Shown piece by piece: positions 8,234 through 16,438 of a DNA stretch of 64,000 bases. The DNA is taken from NCBI GenBank assembly GCA_028709465.1, contig JAQVWY010000002.1, forward strand, positions 1 to 64,000, read 5' to 3'. The position numbers and the translations under genes were made by a program. This DNA comes from Tissierellia bacterium. Lineage in GTDB: Bacteria; Bacillota; Clostridia; Tissierellales; Sedimentibacteraceae. The notes under the pieces are model-generated. The model saw only the letters and a program-made list of their open reading frames with translations. It did not search any database and was not told where the DNA came from. Position 1 is the stretch's first letter, and every line of letters begins with the position of its first letter.

Positions 8234-8854
8234 ATGATTTTTGAAGCAATGTCAGTAGGTTCTTTTATGGCAAATTGCTATATTGTTGGAAGTAATAAAA
8301 CAAAAGAAGCAGCGATTATTGATCCAGGGGCAGATTTTAATAGAATTGACAATAAAATTAAGGAACTCGGATTAATACCTAAAATTATAATACTCACTCA
8401 TGCTCATGGTGACCATATTGGGGCAGTAGCAGACTTAAAGGCAAAGTACAGTATACCTGTATATATACATGAGTATGATGCGGAATTTTTATCAGACAGT
8501 AGCATAAATTTGACCAAAATGTTATTTAGAAAGGATTTAAGCATAAATCCAGATGTAAAACTAAAGGATGGAGATATTATACAATTAAGCGATTTAGAAT
8601 TTGAAATAATACATACACCTGGACATACACCTGGGGGAATATGCATAAAAATAGAAAATATCATTATGACAGGAGATACGCTTTTTAATAAATCAATTGG
8701 AAGAACAGATTTTCCAGGAGGCTCTTTCGAAGATATAATCAGTTCAATTAAAAATAAAATATTTAAATATAGTGATGATACAATAATTTATCCAGGTCAT
8801 AATTCTCCTTCTACAATTAAATCGGAAAAGCAAGGAAACCCATTTGTGAATTAA
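8234..8854 (+). CDS. Glyoxalase II-like metallo-beta-lactamase-fold hydrolase
   Basis: A 206-residue single-domain MBL-fold hydrolase. The metal-binding THAHGDH motif is at 55-61. A second histidine is in HTPGHTPGG near 131-139, the aspartate in TGDTLF near 145-150, and the last histidine in YPGHN near 186-190. These give the full dinuclear metal site of glyoxalase II/YcbL-type enzymes. RBS GGAGGG precedes the ATG. It sits 9 bp after dtd and 18 bp before hemZ, an order shared with many clostridia. The true substrate (S-lactoylglutathione-like thioester or other) cannot be told from sequence. Confidence 0.88.
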   Translation: MIFEAMSVGSFMANCYIVGSNKTKEAAIIDPGADFNRIDNKIKELGLIPKIIILTHAHGDHIGAVADLKAKYSIPVYIHEYDAEFLSDSSINLTKMLFRKDLSINPDVKLKDGDIIQLSDLEFEIIHTPGHTPGGICIKIENIIMTGDTLFNKSIGRTDFPGGSFEDIISSIKNKIFKYSDDTIIYPGHNSPSTIKSEKQGNPFVN

Positions 8855-8871
8855 GGAGAAGTTATAAAATA

Positions 8872-10386
8872 ATGGTTACTTTTTATTTTGTAGGACATAA
8901 TTTTGAATATGAAGTTAGAAATACTTTAAGAATTTTTGATTTAAATATAAAGTATAAAATAGAGTTGCATTCAAATGTCGATAGCACTTATACTCATAAT
9001 AGTGATGGGTTAATTATAATATCTATATTGGATAATGTAAATGATGAATATATTGGATTATCAAAATTGTATTATAATAAAAAGCTGTTATTCGAATCAA
9101 AGATAAATATGAATGATATAAAGCTTGAAAAGAAAAATGAAAAAAAATTAAAAAAAGTTTTGGTATCAAAAACAGTTTATGTAGTATTATCTAAATATTA
9201 CAAAACTAAATCAGAATATGGGATTTTAACAGGTGTAAGACCTGTTAAAATTTTATTCACAGCTAAACATAATGGTAAAAGTGACGAAGAAATTAATGAT
9301 ATATTTGAAAATACTTATGAAGTTTCATCTGATAAATTAAAATTGTTATGGGAAGTATCTAAAATTGAAGAGAAATATATTAATATAGATGAAAATAAAA
9401 AAAATTATAATTTATATATAGGAATTCCTTTTTGTCCATCTAAATGTAGCTATTGTTCATTTACTTCTTATATTAATTATAAAAATGAGAAAATAAAAAA
9501 ATATATTGATACCTTAATTTATGAAATTGAGAAAACAATTGAATTAGCTAAAAGCTTAAATTTACATATAAATTCTGTTTATTTTGGAGGAGGAACACCT
9601 TCATTTTTAAGTGAATATGAAATCAATAGAATTTTTGATTCTTTAAAAAAATACTATGATTTAGAAAAAATTAGTGAAATAACCTTTGAAGCTGGCAGAC
9701 CTGATACTATTACTATGGAAAAACTTAATATTTTAAAAAGCAATTATGTAAATAGAATAAGTATTAATCCTCAAACTATGAATCAAAATACCCTTGTTAA
9801 TATTGGAAGAAAACATACGGTTGAAGATATAATCGAAAAGTACCAGTTAGCAAGAAAAGTTGGCTTTAAATCAATAAATATGGATATAATATTAGGGTTG
9901 CCAGGGGAAGATAAATATTATGTAGAAAATACAATAAATGAAATAATTAAGCTTATGCCCGATAATATAACTGTTCATTCACTATCATATAAAAGGGGTG
10001 CATCTTTAACTAAAGAAGAACACGAAATGACCAAGGATTATGAATTGTTGTCTAAAATGCAGTCATTAGTTCATAAAAGTTGTTATGAAGCCGGGTTTAA
10101 GCCATACTATATGTATAGACAGAAAAATATAAAAGGAAATTTAGAAAATGTAGGTTTTACCTTAGCCAATAAAGAAAGCATATATAATATTGTAATAATA
10201 GAAGAAATTGAAACAGTACTTGCATGTGGAGCTGGTGTTTCTAGTAAAATTTTGGATGAAAATTTAAAACATGAACCAATATTTAATTTTAAAAGTATTG
10301 AAGAGTATATAAAAAGGATAGATGAAATAATAGAAAAAAAGAAATTTTTTATTAATAAAATAAAAAAAGAAAGGATGGATTGTTAA
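8872..10386 (+). CDS. hemZ: Coproporphyrinogen dehydrogenase-like radical SAM protein HemZ
   Basis: A 504-residue HemN-like radical SAM protein of the HemZ branch. The clustered cysteines are C188, C192 and C195 (FCPSKCSYC). Upstream is the HemZ-specific block GILTGVRPVKI at 117-127, in an N-terminal domain absent from HemN. Family knowledge suggests oxygen-independent oxidation of coproporphyrinogen III, but many HemN relatives act otherwise, and no other haem genes are in this window. A haem-chaperone or methyltransferase-like role is therefore possible. It lies in the dtd-MBL-hemZ run and is followed 1 bp later by a glutaredoxin-like gene. Confidence 0.88.
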   Translation: MVTFYFVGHNFEYEVRNTLRIFDLNIKYKIELHSNVDSTYTHNSDGLIIISILDNVNDEYIGLSKLYYNKKLLFESKINMNDIKLEKKNEKKLKKVLVSKTVYVVLSKYYKTKSEYGILTGVRPVKILFTAKHNGKSDEEINDIFENTYEVSSDKLKLLWEVSKIEEKYINIDENKKNYNLYIGIPFCPSKCSYCSFTSYINYKNEKIKKYIDTLIYEIEKTIELAKSLNLHINSVYFGGGTPSFLSEYEINRIFDSLKKYYDLEKISEITFEAGRPDTITMEKLNILKSNYVNRISINPQTMNQNTLVNIGRKHTVEDIIEKYQLARKVGFKSINMDIILGLPGEDKYYVENTINEIIKLMPDNITVHSLSYKRGASLTKEEHEMTKDYELLSKMQSLVHKSCYEAGFKPYYMYRQKNIKGNLENVGFTLANKESIYNIVIIEEIETVLACGAGVSSKILDENLKHEPIFNFKSIEEYIKRIDEIIEKKKFFINKIKKERMDC

Positions 10387-10387
10387 T

Positions 10388-10645
10388 ATGAAAAAAGTAA
10401 CAATGTTTTATTTAGAAAATTGTCCTCATTGCAAGAAAGCATCAAAAATCTTGGAAGAACTAAAATCTAAAAACTCTTTATATGCAAATGTTCAAATTGA
10501 AAAAATTGAGGAATCAAAAAATGTTCGAATTGCAGAAGCACATGATTACTACTATGTTCCAACCTTTTATGTAGATGGAGTTAAACTTCATGAAGGAGTT
10601 CCTACATTAGAAAAAATAGAATCTGTTTTAAAAGCTGCAATTTAA
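10388..10645 (+). CDS. Glutaredoxin/thioredoxin-like small redox protein
   Basis: An 85-residue thioredoxin-fold protein with the dithiol motif CPHC at C12-C15 in MFYLENCPHCKKA. A cis-proline region YVPTFYVDG follows near 57-65, and a short helix closes the fold. It starts 1 bp after the hemZ stop, with AAAGGATGG inside hemZ as ribosome site, so it is translationally coupled. It probably reduces disulfides or handles thiols in the cytoplasm; the partner is unknown. Confidence 0.8.
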   Translation: MKKVTMFYLENCPHCKKASKILEELKSKNSLYANVQIEKIEESKNVRIAEAHDYYYVPTFYVDGVKLHEGVPTLEKIESVLKAAI

Positions 10646-10779
10646 TATTCTTTTAACCTAAACTTTCAAGAATTCCCCACTTCTAAATAAATATAGGAAA
10701 TGAAGGTATGTGGCGGGAGTATGTCATGACAAATAAGATAAGGCAGATAGTGGGGTACCTGTCTTGTTAGGAGAGTATT

Positions 10780-11589
10780 ATGGAAGGATTAAGAACTGCA
10801 AAATTTTTAAAAATGTTTATATCTGGTGCTGTAATAGGAACAGGAGCTATTATTCCAGGTGTAAGTGGAGGAGTCATTGCTGTTGCAATGGGACTTTATG
10901 AAAAAATATTAGATGCAGTAAGTAATTTTTTTAAATCACCAAAGAAAAACTTGATATTTTTATTTCCAATAGGACTTGGCGCAGTTTCTTGTATTTATTT
11001 ATTAAGCGGTATTGTGGCATGGTTTATGAAAAATTATAGTAATCAAGTAATATTTCTTTTTTTTGGACTTGTTGTTGGAAGTATACCTTCTCTAATTAAA
11101 AAAGCGAATAAGAATGGTTTTAAAGTAAAATATTTAATTATTGCTATGTTAGGAATTTTTTTAATACTTTCATTAGAATACTTAGAATTTACCGTAAGTT
11201 CAAAAAATATGAGTCAAAGTTTAGATTTTGTAACGGCATTCATTTGCGGTGCAGTTTTATCTGTTGGAACTATTGTACCTGGCATAAGCACTTCTTTTAT
11301 ACTTATATATTTAGGAACATATGAAAATGTTATGCAAGCCATTCACACATTGGATTTACTAGTTTTAATTCCAATGGGGATTGGATTTATTGCTATATCA
11401 CTTGCTATAATAAAATTAGTTAATTACTTATTTAAAAATTATACTTCCTATGCATATTATGCTGTTTTAGGTCTTTTAATAGGTTCAATGGTTTTAATTA
11501 TTCCTAGTGACATTAGTTCCATGTTATTATTAAATACTTTATTATTTGCAGCTGGGTTTGCAATACAGATATTTTTGAGCAAGATATAG
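10780..11589 (+). CDS. DUF368 polyprenyl-phosphate transporter (PopT family)
   Basis: A 269-residue integral membrane protein with about eight hydrophobic segments. It has two glycine-rich inverted-repeat motifs: GAIIPGVSGGVIAVAMG near 23-39 and the matching GTIVPGISTSF near 162-172. This internal duplication is the hallmark of DUF368. Members (PopT) were identified as undecaprenyl-phosphate translocases that recycle the lipid carrier for wall synthesis. RBS AGGAGAG lies 5 bp before the ATG. It is a separate unit between the hemZ-redox pair and tdk. No partner gene is evident. Confidence 0.85.
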   Translation: MEGLRTAKFLKMFISGAVIGTGAIIPGVSGGVIAVAMGLYEKILDAVSNFFKSPKKNLIFLFPIGLGAVSCIYLLSGIVAWFMKNYSNQVIFLFFGLVVGSIPSLIKKANKNGFKVKYLIIAMLGIFLILSLEYLEFTVSSKNMSQSLDFVTAFICGAVLSVGTIVPGISTSFILIYLGTYENVMQAIHTLDLLVLIPMGIGFIAISLAIIKLVNYLFKNYTSYAYYAVLGLLIGSMVLIIPSDISSMLLLNTLLFAAGFAIQIFLSKI

Positions 11590-11623
11590 TTTTCAATCAA
11601 TATTATTTTATTAGGAGTTATAA

Positions 11624-12265
11624 ATGGCGCAACTTTATTATAGATACAGCACAATGGGCGCTGGTAAAAGTATCGAGGTACAAAAAGTAGCATTTAACTA
11701 TGAAGAAAGGGGACAAAACCCTTTAATATTTACATCTGCTATAGATAACAGATTCGATAAGGAAGGTACTGTAGCTTCAAGAATTGGTCTTAAAAGAAGA
11801 GCAATTGCCATTAATTATGATATGAATATCTATGCTATAGTTAAAGAATATAATGATTTATTCGGTGTGGATGCTGTAATTATAGATGAATGCCAATTTT
11901 TAAAGAAACATCATATAATTGAGCTTACGGATATAGTTGATGAATTAAATATACCAGTTATGTGCTACGGTTTAAAATCTGATTTTAGGAATGAGCTGTT
12001 TGAAGGTTCATATTGGCTTTTAGCTTTATCAGATAAAATAGAAGAAATCAAAACTGTTTGTTGGTGTGGGAAAAAAGCAACTACTAATGCTAGAATAGTT
12101 GATGGAAAAATAGTTTATAGCGGAGAACAGATATATATTGGTGGAAATGAAAGCTATACAGCATTGTGTCGAAAACATTATAAACAGGGATTAATAAAGC
12201 CTTTTAAAGAAAAAAGTGAAGATTTAATAGAAAGGTATAAACATCTTAAATCAGAGGAAGAATAA
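11624..12265 (+). CDS. tdk: Thymidine kinase (type II)
   Basis: A 213-residue type II thymidine kinase, phosphorylating thymidine to dTMP in pyrimidine salvage. The P-loop is GAGKS at 12-16 and the Walker B-like motif DECQF is at 88-92. The zinc knuckle is C146, C148, C182 and H185. The lasso and thymidine loop region lies around 165-185. RBS AGGAG is at 11613-11617. The P-loop context (STMGAGKS) resembles the enterobacterial variant. An inverted repeat that is probably both its terminator and the birA operator follows at 12279. Confidence 0.93.
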   Translation: MAQLYYRYSTMGAGKSIEVQKVAFNYEERGQNPLIFTSAIDNRFDKEGTVASRIGLKRRAIAINYDMNIYAIVKEYNDLFGVDAVIIDECQFLKKHHIIELTDIVDELNIPVMCYGLKSDFRNELFEGSYWLLALSDKIEEIKTVCWCGKKATTNARIVDGKIVYSGEQIYIGGNESYTALCRKHYKQGLIKPFKEKSEDLIERYKHLKSEEE

Positions 12266-12278
12266 ATAAAAAACAGAG

Positions 12279-12320
12279 TTGTCAACCTTGCAATAAATAT
12301 GGTTGACAATATTTTTTTTT
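12279..12320 (+). promoter_or_regulatory. BirA-type operator that also forms the tdk terminator
   Basis: TTGTCAACC (12279-12287) and GGTTGACAA (12301-12309) form a perfect 9-bp inverted repeat separated by 13 bp, followed by nine T (12312-12320). The half sites match the BirA box (TTGTTAACC, spacer, GGTTAACAA) as I recall it from Bacillus bio genes. The right half contains TTGACA (12303-12308), usable as the -35 of birA with TAATAT at 12325-12330. Since birA and the biotin transporter bioY follow, autoregulation by biotinyl-AMP-BirA is likely. As RNA the same repeat plus T-run can end tdk transcription. Confidence 0.72.
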
Positions 12321-12362
12321 GTGATAATATATATTATACAGCTATATTTATTGGAGAATTGT

Positions 12363-13346
12363 ATGAATGTTAAAGAAGAAGTATTAAAAGAATTTGAAGC
12401 AAATAGGGGAAAGCTTATATCTGGCTCGGAAATAGCTAAAAAATTAAATGTTAGCAGAAATGCAGTTTGGAAAGCGGTAAAATCACTTCAAGATGAAGGG
12501 TATATAATTAATTCTGAAGTAAATAAAGGTTATAGTTTATCAAATGAAAATGATTTATTATCACCTCAAAGTATTTCTTCATATTTAAATGACAAAACAA
12601 AAAAACTAAAAATTGAAGTTTTCAAAACTTTAGAATCTACAAATACTTTGCTTAAAAATATTGCTGCAAAGGGAGAAGATGAAGGAAAAGTAATCATTGC
12701 GGAAGAACAAACTTCTGGAAGAGGTAGATTTGGCAGAACCTTTTATTCTCCTGCAAACACAGGCATATATATGAGCATACTTTTAAAACCAAATTTTTCA
12801 GCACAAGAATCATTATATGTTACTACATCTGCTGCGGTAGCAGTTGCAGAAGCAATTGAAAAAGTATCAGGCTGTGAAGCGAAAATTAAGTGGGTGAATG
12901 ATATTTACTGCAATGATAAAAAGGTGTGTGGAATTCTTACAGAAGCCTCATTTAACATTGAAAATGGAATGTTAGATTACGTGGTGCTGGGCATTGGATT
13001 AAATGTAATAAATCCAAAGGAGGATTTCCCTGATGATATTAAAAACATTGCATCTTCAATTTTTAACGTTGAAACTTATACAGGTGGTTTAAGAAGTAAA
13101 TTAGTTGCAGATATTTTAAATAATTTTTGGTACTATTATGAAAATATCAAAGAAAGAACATTTCTAAAGAAATATAAAAAACGCTCTTTAATAATTGGAA
13201 AAGAAATCAATGTTATTTCATCCTCTAGATCTAAAAAAGCATTTGTATTAGATATAGATGATGAATGTAGATTAATTGTGAAATGGGAAGATGGTAGTAT
13301 TGAAGCTATATCTTCTGGTGAAGTTAGTATTAGAAAAATTAATTAG
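12363..13346 (+). CDS. birA: Biotin-protein ligase and biotin operon repressor BirA
   Basis: A 327-residue class II biotin ligase. It has an N-terminal winged helix (about 1-60, SEIAKKLNVSRNAVWKAVKSL), a catalytic domain with the biotinyl-AMP loop GRGRFGR at 119-125 and KWVND near 178-182, and a C-terminal SH3-like domain. It activates biotin and attaches it to carboxylases, and with its winged helix can repress transcription. The longer in-frame start at 12303 would place hydrophobic sequence over the promoter and inverted repeat; GGAG at 12353-12356 supports ATG 12363. It is co-oriented with bioY 11 bp downstream and preceded by a BirA-like operator. Confidence 0.94.
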   Translation: MNVKEEVLKEFEANRGKLISGSEIAKKLNVSRNAVWKAVKSLQDEGYIINSEVNKGYSLSNENDLLSPQSISSYLNDKTKKLKIEVFKTLESTNTLLKNIAAKGEDEGKVIIAEEQTSGRGRFGRTFYSPANTGIYMSILLKPNFSAQESLYVTTSAAVAVAEAIEKVSGCEAKIKWVNDIYCNDKKVCGILTEASFNIENGMLDYVVLGIGLNVINPKEDFPDDIKNIASSIFNVETYTGGLRSKLVADILNNFWYYYENIKERTFLKKYKKRSLIIGKEINVISSSRSKKAFVLDIDDECRLIVKWEDGSIEAISSGEVSIRKIN

Positions 13347-13357
13347 AGGTATATAAA

Positions 13358-13912
13358 ATGAATAGTAGAATGAATAAATCAACACTTACAATTGCAAAAA
13401 TAGGCCTATTTACAGCTGTTACGGCAATATTGTCACAAATTGCAATACCACTTCCTTCTGGGGTGCCTATAACATTACAGACATTTACTATTGCTCTTTG
13501 TGGATATGTTCTTGGAAGCAAAAATGGTCCATTATCAATTTTAATATATATTTTGTTAGGTGCATTAGGAGTTCCGGTATTTGCTAATTTTAAAGCTGGA
13601 ATAGGTGTGTTATTCGGTGTCACAGGTGGATTTATATGGGGCTTTATAATATTAGCATATTTATGTGGATTAAACATTTATTTTAAGAATGAAAAAATCG
13701 GAATAATATTAGGATTAGTCGGTCTTACAATATGCCACATATTAGGAGTAGCTCAATTTGCTTTAGTAACGTCTAGCGAGTTTTTAAAATCTTTTTTAAT
13801 AGTATCTATGCCATATTTAATAAAAGATAGTTTATCAATTGTAGCAGCTTATTTAGTTGCAGTTACTGTTAGAAAAAGACTAGTAAAGGCAAATTTAATA
13901 GAAATAGATTAA
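13358..13912 (+). CDS. bioY: Biotin transporter BioY (ECF S component)
   Basis: A 184-residue six-helix membrane protein, the biotin-binding S component of an energy-coupling factor transporter. The BioY pattern is visible: AIPLPSGVPITLQTFTIALCG near 29-49, GVPVFANFKAGIGVLFGVTGGF near 68-89 with the conserved GG, and a basic C-terminus. RBS GAGGT is at 13347-13351. It shares an operon with birA, so biotin uptake and biotin sensing are coordinated. The ECF module (EcfA, EcfA', EcfT) is not in this window and is presumably shared from elsewhere. Confidence 0.93.
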   Translation: MNSRMNKSTLTIAKIGLFTAVTAILSQIAIPLPSGVPITLQTFTIALCGYVLGSKNGPLSILIYILLGALGVPVFANFKAGIGVLFGVTGGFIWGFIILAYLCGLNIYFKNEKIGIILGLVGLTICHILGVAQFALVTSSEFLKSFLIVSMPYLIKDSLSIVAAYLVAVTVRKRLVKANLIEID

Positions 13913-13943
13913 AATTATTTTATATAATAAAATGAGGTAAAAA

Positions 13944-14120
13944 ATGTTCGTAGTAGATTATGAAAATGCAATAATTAATTTAGATGAAATTATTGATAAA
14001 GTTACAGATGAAAATGAAGCTGCAGTTATAACTGCAAAAAATAATAAAAATGTGGTTCTAATGAGTTTAGATGAATACAATAAACTTATGAAGAATATTT
14101 TTGTTAATAAAAACAGTTGA
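13944..14120 (+). CDS. Orphan Phd/YefM-type antitoxin-like protein
   Basis: A 58-residue protein with AGGT 6 bp before the ATG. The N-terminal half matches the Phd/YefM DNA-binding fold (INLDEIIDKVTDENEAAVIT), followed by the family hallmark NVVLMSLDEYNKL at 36-48. Normal antitoxins of this family extend another ~25 residues into a toxin-binding tail and are followed by a RelE/Doc/YoeB toxin. Here the protein stops soon after the DNA-binding part and the next ~180 bp carries no toxin ORF, only a dispersed repeat. It may be a solitary regulator or the relic of a module. Confidence 0.72.
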   Translation: MFVVDYENAIINLDEIIDKVTDENEAAVITAKNNKNVVLMSLDEYNKLMKNIFVNKNS

Positions 14121-14203
14121 TTTTGGGTATGGTTGACATTCACTTTGTATTAAGAATCTACCTGGATAACTGAACTTTAGGTAATTCTGAGCCTGAATAT
14201 TCC

Positions 14204-14272
14204 TGTCATTCTGAACCGAAGGTGAAGAATCTTACTTCAACATATGAGACCCTTCACTATCGTTCAGGATGA
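14204..14272. repeat. Dispersed palindromic intergenic repeat, copy B
   Basis: The most complete copy of the family. The left arm is TGTCATTCTGAACCGAAGG continuing to GTGAAGAATCT. The right arm is AGACCCTTCACTATCG continuing to TTCAGGATGA. The arms are imperfect complements, able to fold as one long hairpin. It lies between the convergent antitoxin gene and ABC-F gene. Confidence 0.75.
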
Positions 14273-14305
14273 TAAAGTTTGAGTGAGCACCAATTTTATG
14301 TTTTG

Positions 14306-15877
14306 TTATATAAAAATTGTTTTGGTTGCAATGTTTTCATTAAATTGATAATCGTGCTCTACAAAAATCATTGTTGGTTTATATGATATTATTAAATTTT
14401 CAATTTGAATTCTAGAAAGTACATCGATGTAATTTAGTGGTTCGTCCCAAATGTATAAATGAGCCTTTTGAACTAAACTTTTTGCTATTAGTACCTTTTT
14501 CTTCTGACCATCACTTAATTCGCTTAAATCCTTCTCAAAAACATTAGGAGTAAAGTCAAGCTTTGAAAGCAATGCTTTAAACAAACTTTCTTCTATGTTT
14601 TCAGATTGACAAAACTTTCTAAAAGAGCCTGATAAATAATCAGTATTTTGAGAAACATAAGATAGGATTAAACCAGATCCTATATTAACAGTTCCTAAAT
14701 GATTTATACTTTCACCTAATATTAACTTTAGTATACTAGATTTGCCACTACCGTTTTTTCCTCTTATAGATACTCTATCTCCTTGATTAACAAGAAAGCT
14801 GATATTTTTAAATATAGTATAGTTGTCATAGGTAATAGAAAGATCTTCAATATTAATTAAATTATTCTTGTGATATTTTAGAGGAATAATCTTTAAATCA
14901 TCAGCTCTTTCTATATTTTTTAGGAGTTTCTTTTTTTCCTCAATCAAATTTTCCTTCCTATTTTCAGTTGATTTTGCCCTTTTCATCATTTTTGCTGCTT
15001 TATGGCCTATATATCCTCTGTCATAAGAATGACTTCCGATTTTGGATTTTTCGACTAAATTGCTCCAACCAGCGGTTCTTCTAAAAGATGTTTCAAGATT
15101 AGAAATTTCTTTCTTTAGTTTTTCATTTTCATTTATTTCATAATTATCTTTATTATCCTTATTAAGTTGCCAGCTTGAAAAGTTTCCTTTTTGAACTTCT
15201 ATGTTATTTTTATTTATGGATAGTATATGATCAACTATATTGTCTATAAAATATCTGTCATGAGAAACCAATATAAATCCATTTTTACTTTTTAGATAAT
15301 TTGATAATGTTTCCCTTCCTTCCATATCTAAATGATTTGTCGGTTCATCAATTAAAAGAAAATTATTCTTTTTTAAAAATAAAGCGGCCAATAACAATTT
15401 GGTTCTTTCTCCATTACTTAAGGTGAAAAAGGGTCTAAATAGAACATTAATATTTACTTCTAGTTTAGTTATTTCTTTTTCTATTAGTTCATCAATAATA
15501 TATCCATCATGGTTGATATATAAATCTAATATTTCTCCATAACGATTCATGGATTCCTGTGTATTTAATTTAATGCAATAATTCATTTCTTTTTCCCATT
15601 CATTAAATGGGGCAATTTTATTTTTAATTACTTCTTTAGTAGTTATATTATCATCAACATCAAATGGAAAATAATCAAATTCAACAGAATGATTTATAGT
15701 ACCACTATATTTGTATTCTTCCATTAATAACTTTAAAAATGTTGTTTTCCCTCTTCCATTTCTTCCTATAAATCCTAGTTTCCAATCTGTATCTATGTTA
15801 AATGATACATTTTCAAAAATATTTTCATAACTTGATTCATAGCTAAAAGTTAAATTGTTTACACTTATTATTGACAT
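14306..15877 (-). CDS. ABC-F ribosomal protection protein, Lsa-like
   Basis: A 523-residue protein with two ABC ATPase domains and no membrane segment. Walker A motifs are GRNGRGKT (38-45) and, in the second domain, GKNGSGKS. The first signature motif is LSNGERTK and the second LSDGQKKK. Walker B regions are LLIDEPTNHLD and YIWDEPLNYID. The wording KLGFIGRNGRGKTT and IWDEPLNYID is typical of Lsa/Vga/CplR-type ABC-F proteins, which dislodge lincosamide, streptogramin A or pleuromutilin antibiotics from the ribosome. An in-frame extension to 15961 is the leader region; the ATG at 15877 follows GGAGGG. Actual drug spectrum cannot be inferred. A structured leader with terminator lies upstream. 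Confidence 0.85.
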   Translation of the reverse strand: MSIISVNNLTFSYESSYENIFENVSFNIDTDWKLGFIGRNGRGKTTFLKLLMEEYKYSGTINHSVEFDYFPFDVDDNITTKEVIKNKIAPFNEWEKEMNYCIKLNTQESMNRYGEILDLYINHDGYIIDELIEKEITKLEVNINVLFRPFFTLSNGERTKLLLAALFLKKNNFLLIDEPTNHLDMEGRETLSNYLKSKNGFILVSHDRYFIDNIVDHILSINKNNIEVQKGNFSSWQLNKDNKDNYEINENEKLKKEISNLETSFRRTAGWSNLVEKSKIGSHSYDRGYIGHKAAKMMKRAKSTENRKENLIEEKKKLLKNIERADDLKIIPLKYHKNNLINIEDLSITYDNYTIFKNISFLVNQGDRVSIRGKNGSGKSSILKLILGESINHLGTVNIGSGLILSYVSQNTDYLSGSFRKFCQSENIEESLFKALLSKLDFTPNVFEKDLSELSDGQKKKVLIAKSLVQKAHLYIWDEPLNYIDVLSRIQIENLIISYKPTMIFVEHDYQFNENIATKTIFI

Positions 15878-15904
15878 AAAAAAACCCTCCTTTTTATGAG
15901 AGGG
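15878..15904 (-). terminator. Attenuator terminator overlapping the ABC-F ribosome binding site
   Basis: On the minus strand CCCTC (complement of 15900-15904) pairs with GAGGG (complement of 15885-15889) across a 10-nt loop, followed by seven U directly before the ATG. The GAGGG arm is part of the GGAGGG Shine-Dalgarno, so the hairpin both ends transcription and hides the RBS. Confidence 0.75.
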
Positions 15905-16076
15905 AATATATTTACATGCACAAAAAATATGAACTAATTCATATATAAGGCAATATAACATTCACTCTCATTAGGTAAACATATTAAATAGACCTTTAAA
16001 AAGGTTTATTTACAACTATTTACATAAATATAAAGTGAATTATTTAATCATATTTCTATATTGCCTTTCTTGTTTT
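15878..16076 (-). promoter_or_regulatory. Structured attenuator leader of the ABC-F gene
   Basis: A transcript starting near 16077 would carry about 200 nt before the ATG. Near its 5' end AAGGCAATATA (complement of 16057-16067) is perfectly complementary over 11 nt to TATATTGCCTT (complement of 15947-15957). Nested within are ATTCACT/AGTGAAT and AACCTTT/AAAGGT pairings. Several minute reading frames occur, including MIK-stop, MFT-stop and MRVNVILPYI-stop. A terminator covers the RBS. This resembles antibiotic-induced attenuation known for vmlR and lmo0919-type ABC-F genes; the mechanism here is inferred. Confidence 0.65.
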
Positions 16077-16083
16077 ATTTATT

Positions 16084-16112
16084 ATTATAATGTATTAATG
16101 CTTTTATGTAAA
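16084..16112 (-). promoter_or_regulatory. Sigma-A promoter of the ABC-F gene
   Basis: On the minus strand TTTACA (complement of 16107-16112), a 17-bp spacer and a perfect TATAAT (complement of 16084-16089). This places the start of transcription near 16077, ahead of the structured leader. Confidence 0.7.
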
Positions 16113-16438
16113 GTATTTTTAAAAATGTGGTTTTGGTAATTTACTTATGTATAATTTTATATAATTACATTGTTCTGGTTTCTTAATTATGGTAAAATAT
16201 AACTGTGTATACCTCTAAAGGTTGGAGATCAATATTTTGATGAAGAATGCATGGCGATTTTTATATAGTTAAAATGTAATAGCATCTATAAAAACAAAAA
16301 AAGGATATTTTTTATTAGGTGGCGTATAGAAAAAAACGAAAATCATATTAGTATTTAATTATTATAAAAAGGGAATTGCATTTAACTTATTATTATTTTA
16401 TATTATAATTAAGAATTTATTTTATGAGGTGACAAAAG
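16113..16438. other. Gene-free stretch between ABC-F leader and GNAT gene
   Basis: It carries the two divergent promoters but no supportable gene. The only frame with an RBS-like GGAG is a 10-codon one at 16240-16272 (MKNAWRFLYS), too short to call. I see no terminator or known riboswitch. Confidence 0.4.
16170..16198 (+). promoter_or_regulatory. Probable promoter of the GNAT gene
   Basis: TTGTTC (16170-16175), a 17-bp spacer and TAAAAT (16193-16198). If used, the acetyltransferase mRNA has an unusually long 5' leader of about 235 nt. Confidence 0.5.

Noticed and set aside
13339..13677. 112-codon minus-strand frame opposite bioY
   Set aside because: Antisense shadow of a clear BioY coding region.
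15878..15961. Longer ABC-F start at 15961
   Set aside because: The added 28 residues are translated from the structured leader and terminator hairpin. The ATG at 15877 has GGAGGG directly before it and the canonical ABC-F N-terminus.
16240..16272. Ten-codon frame MKNAWRFLYS as a leader peptide gene
   Set aside because: RBS spacing is long and no attenuator hairpin follows, so it is not listed as a gene.
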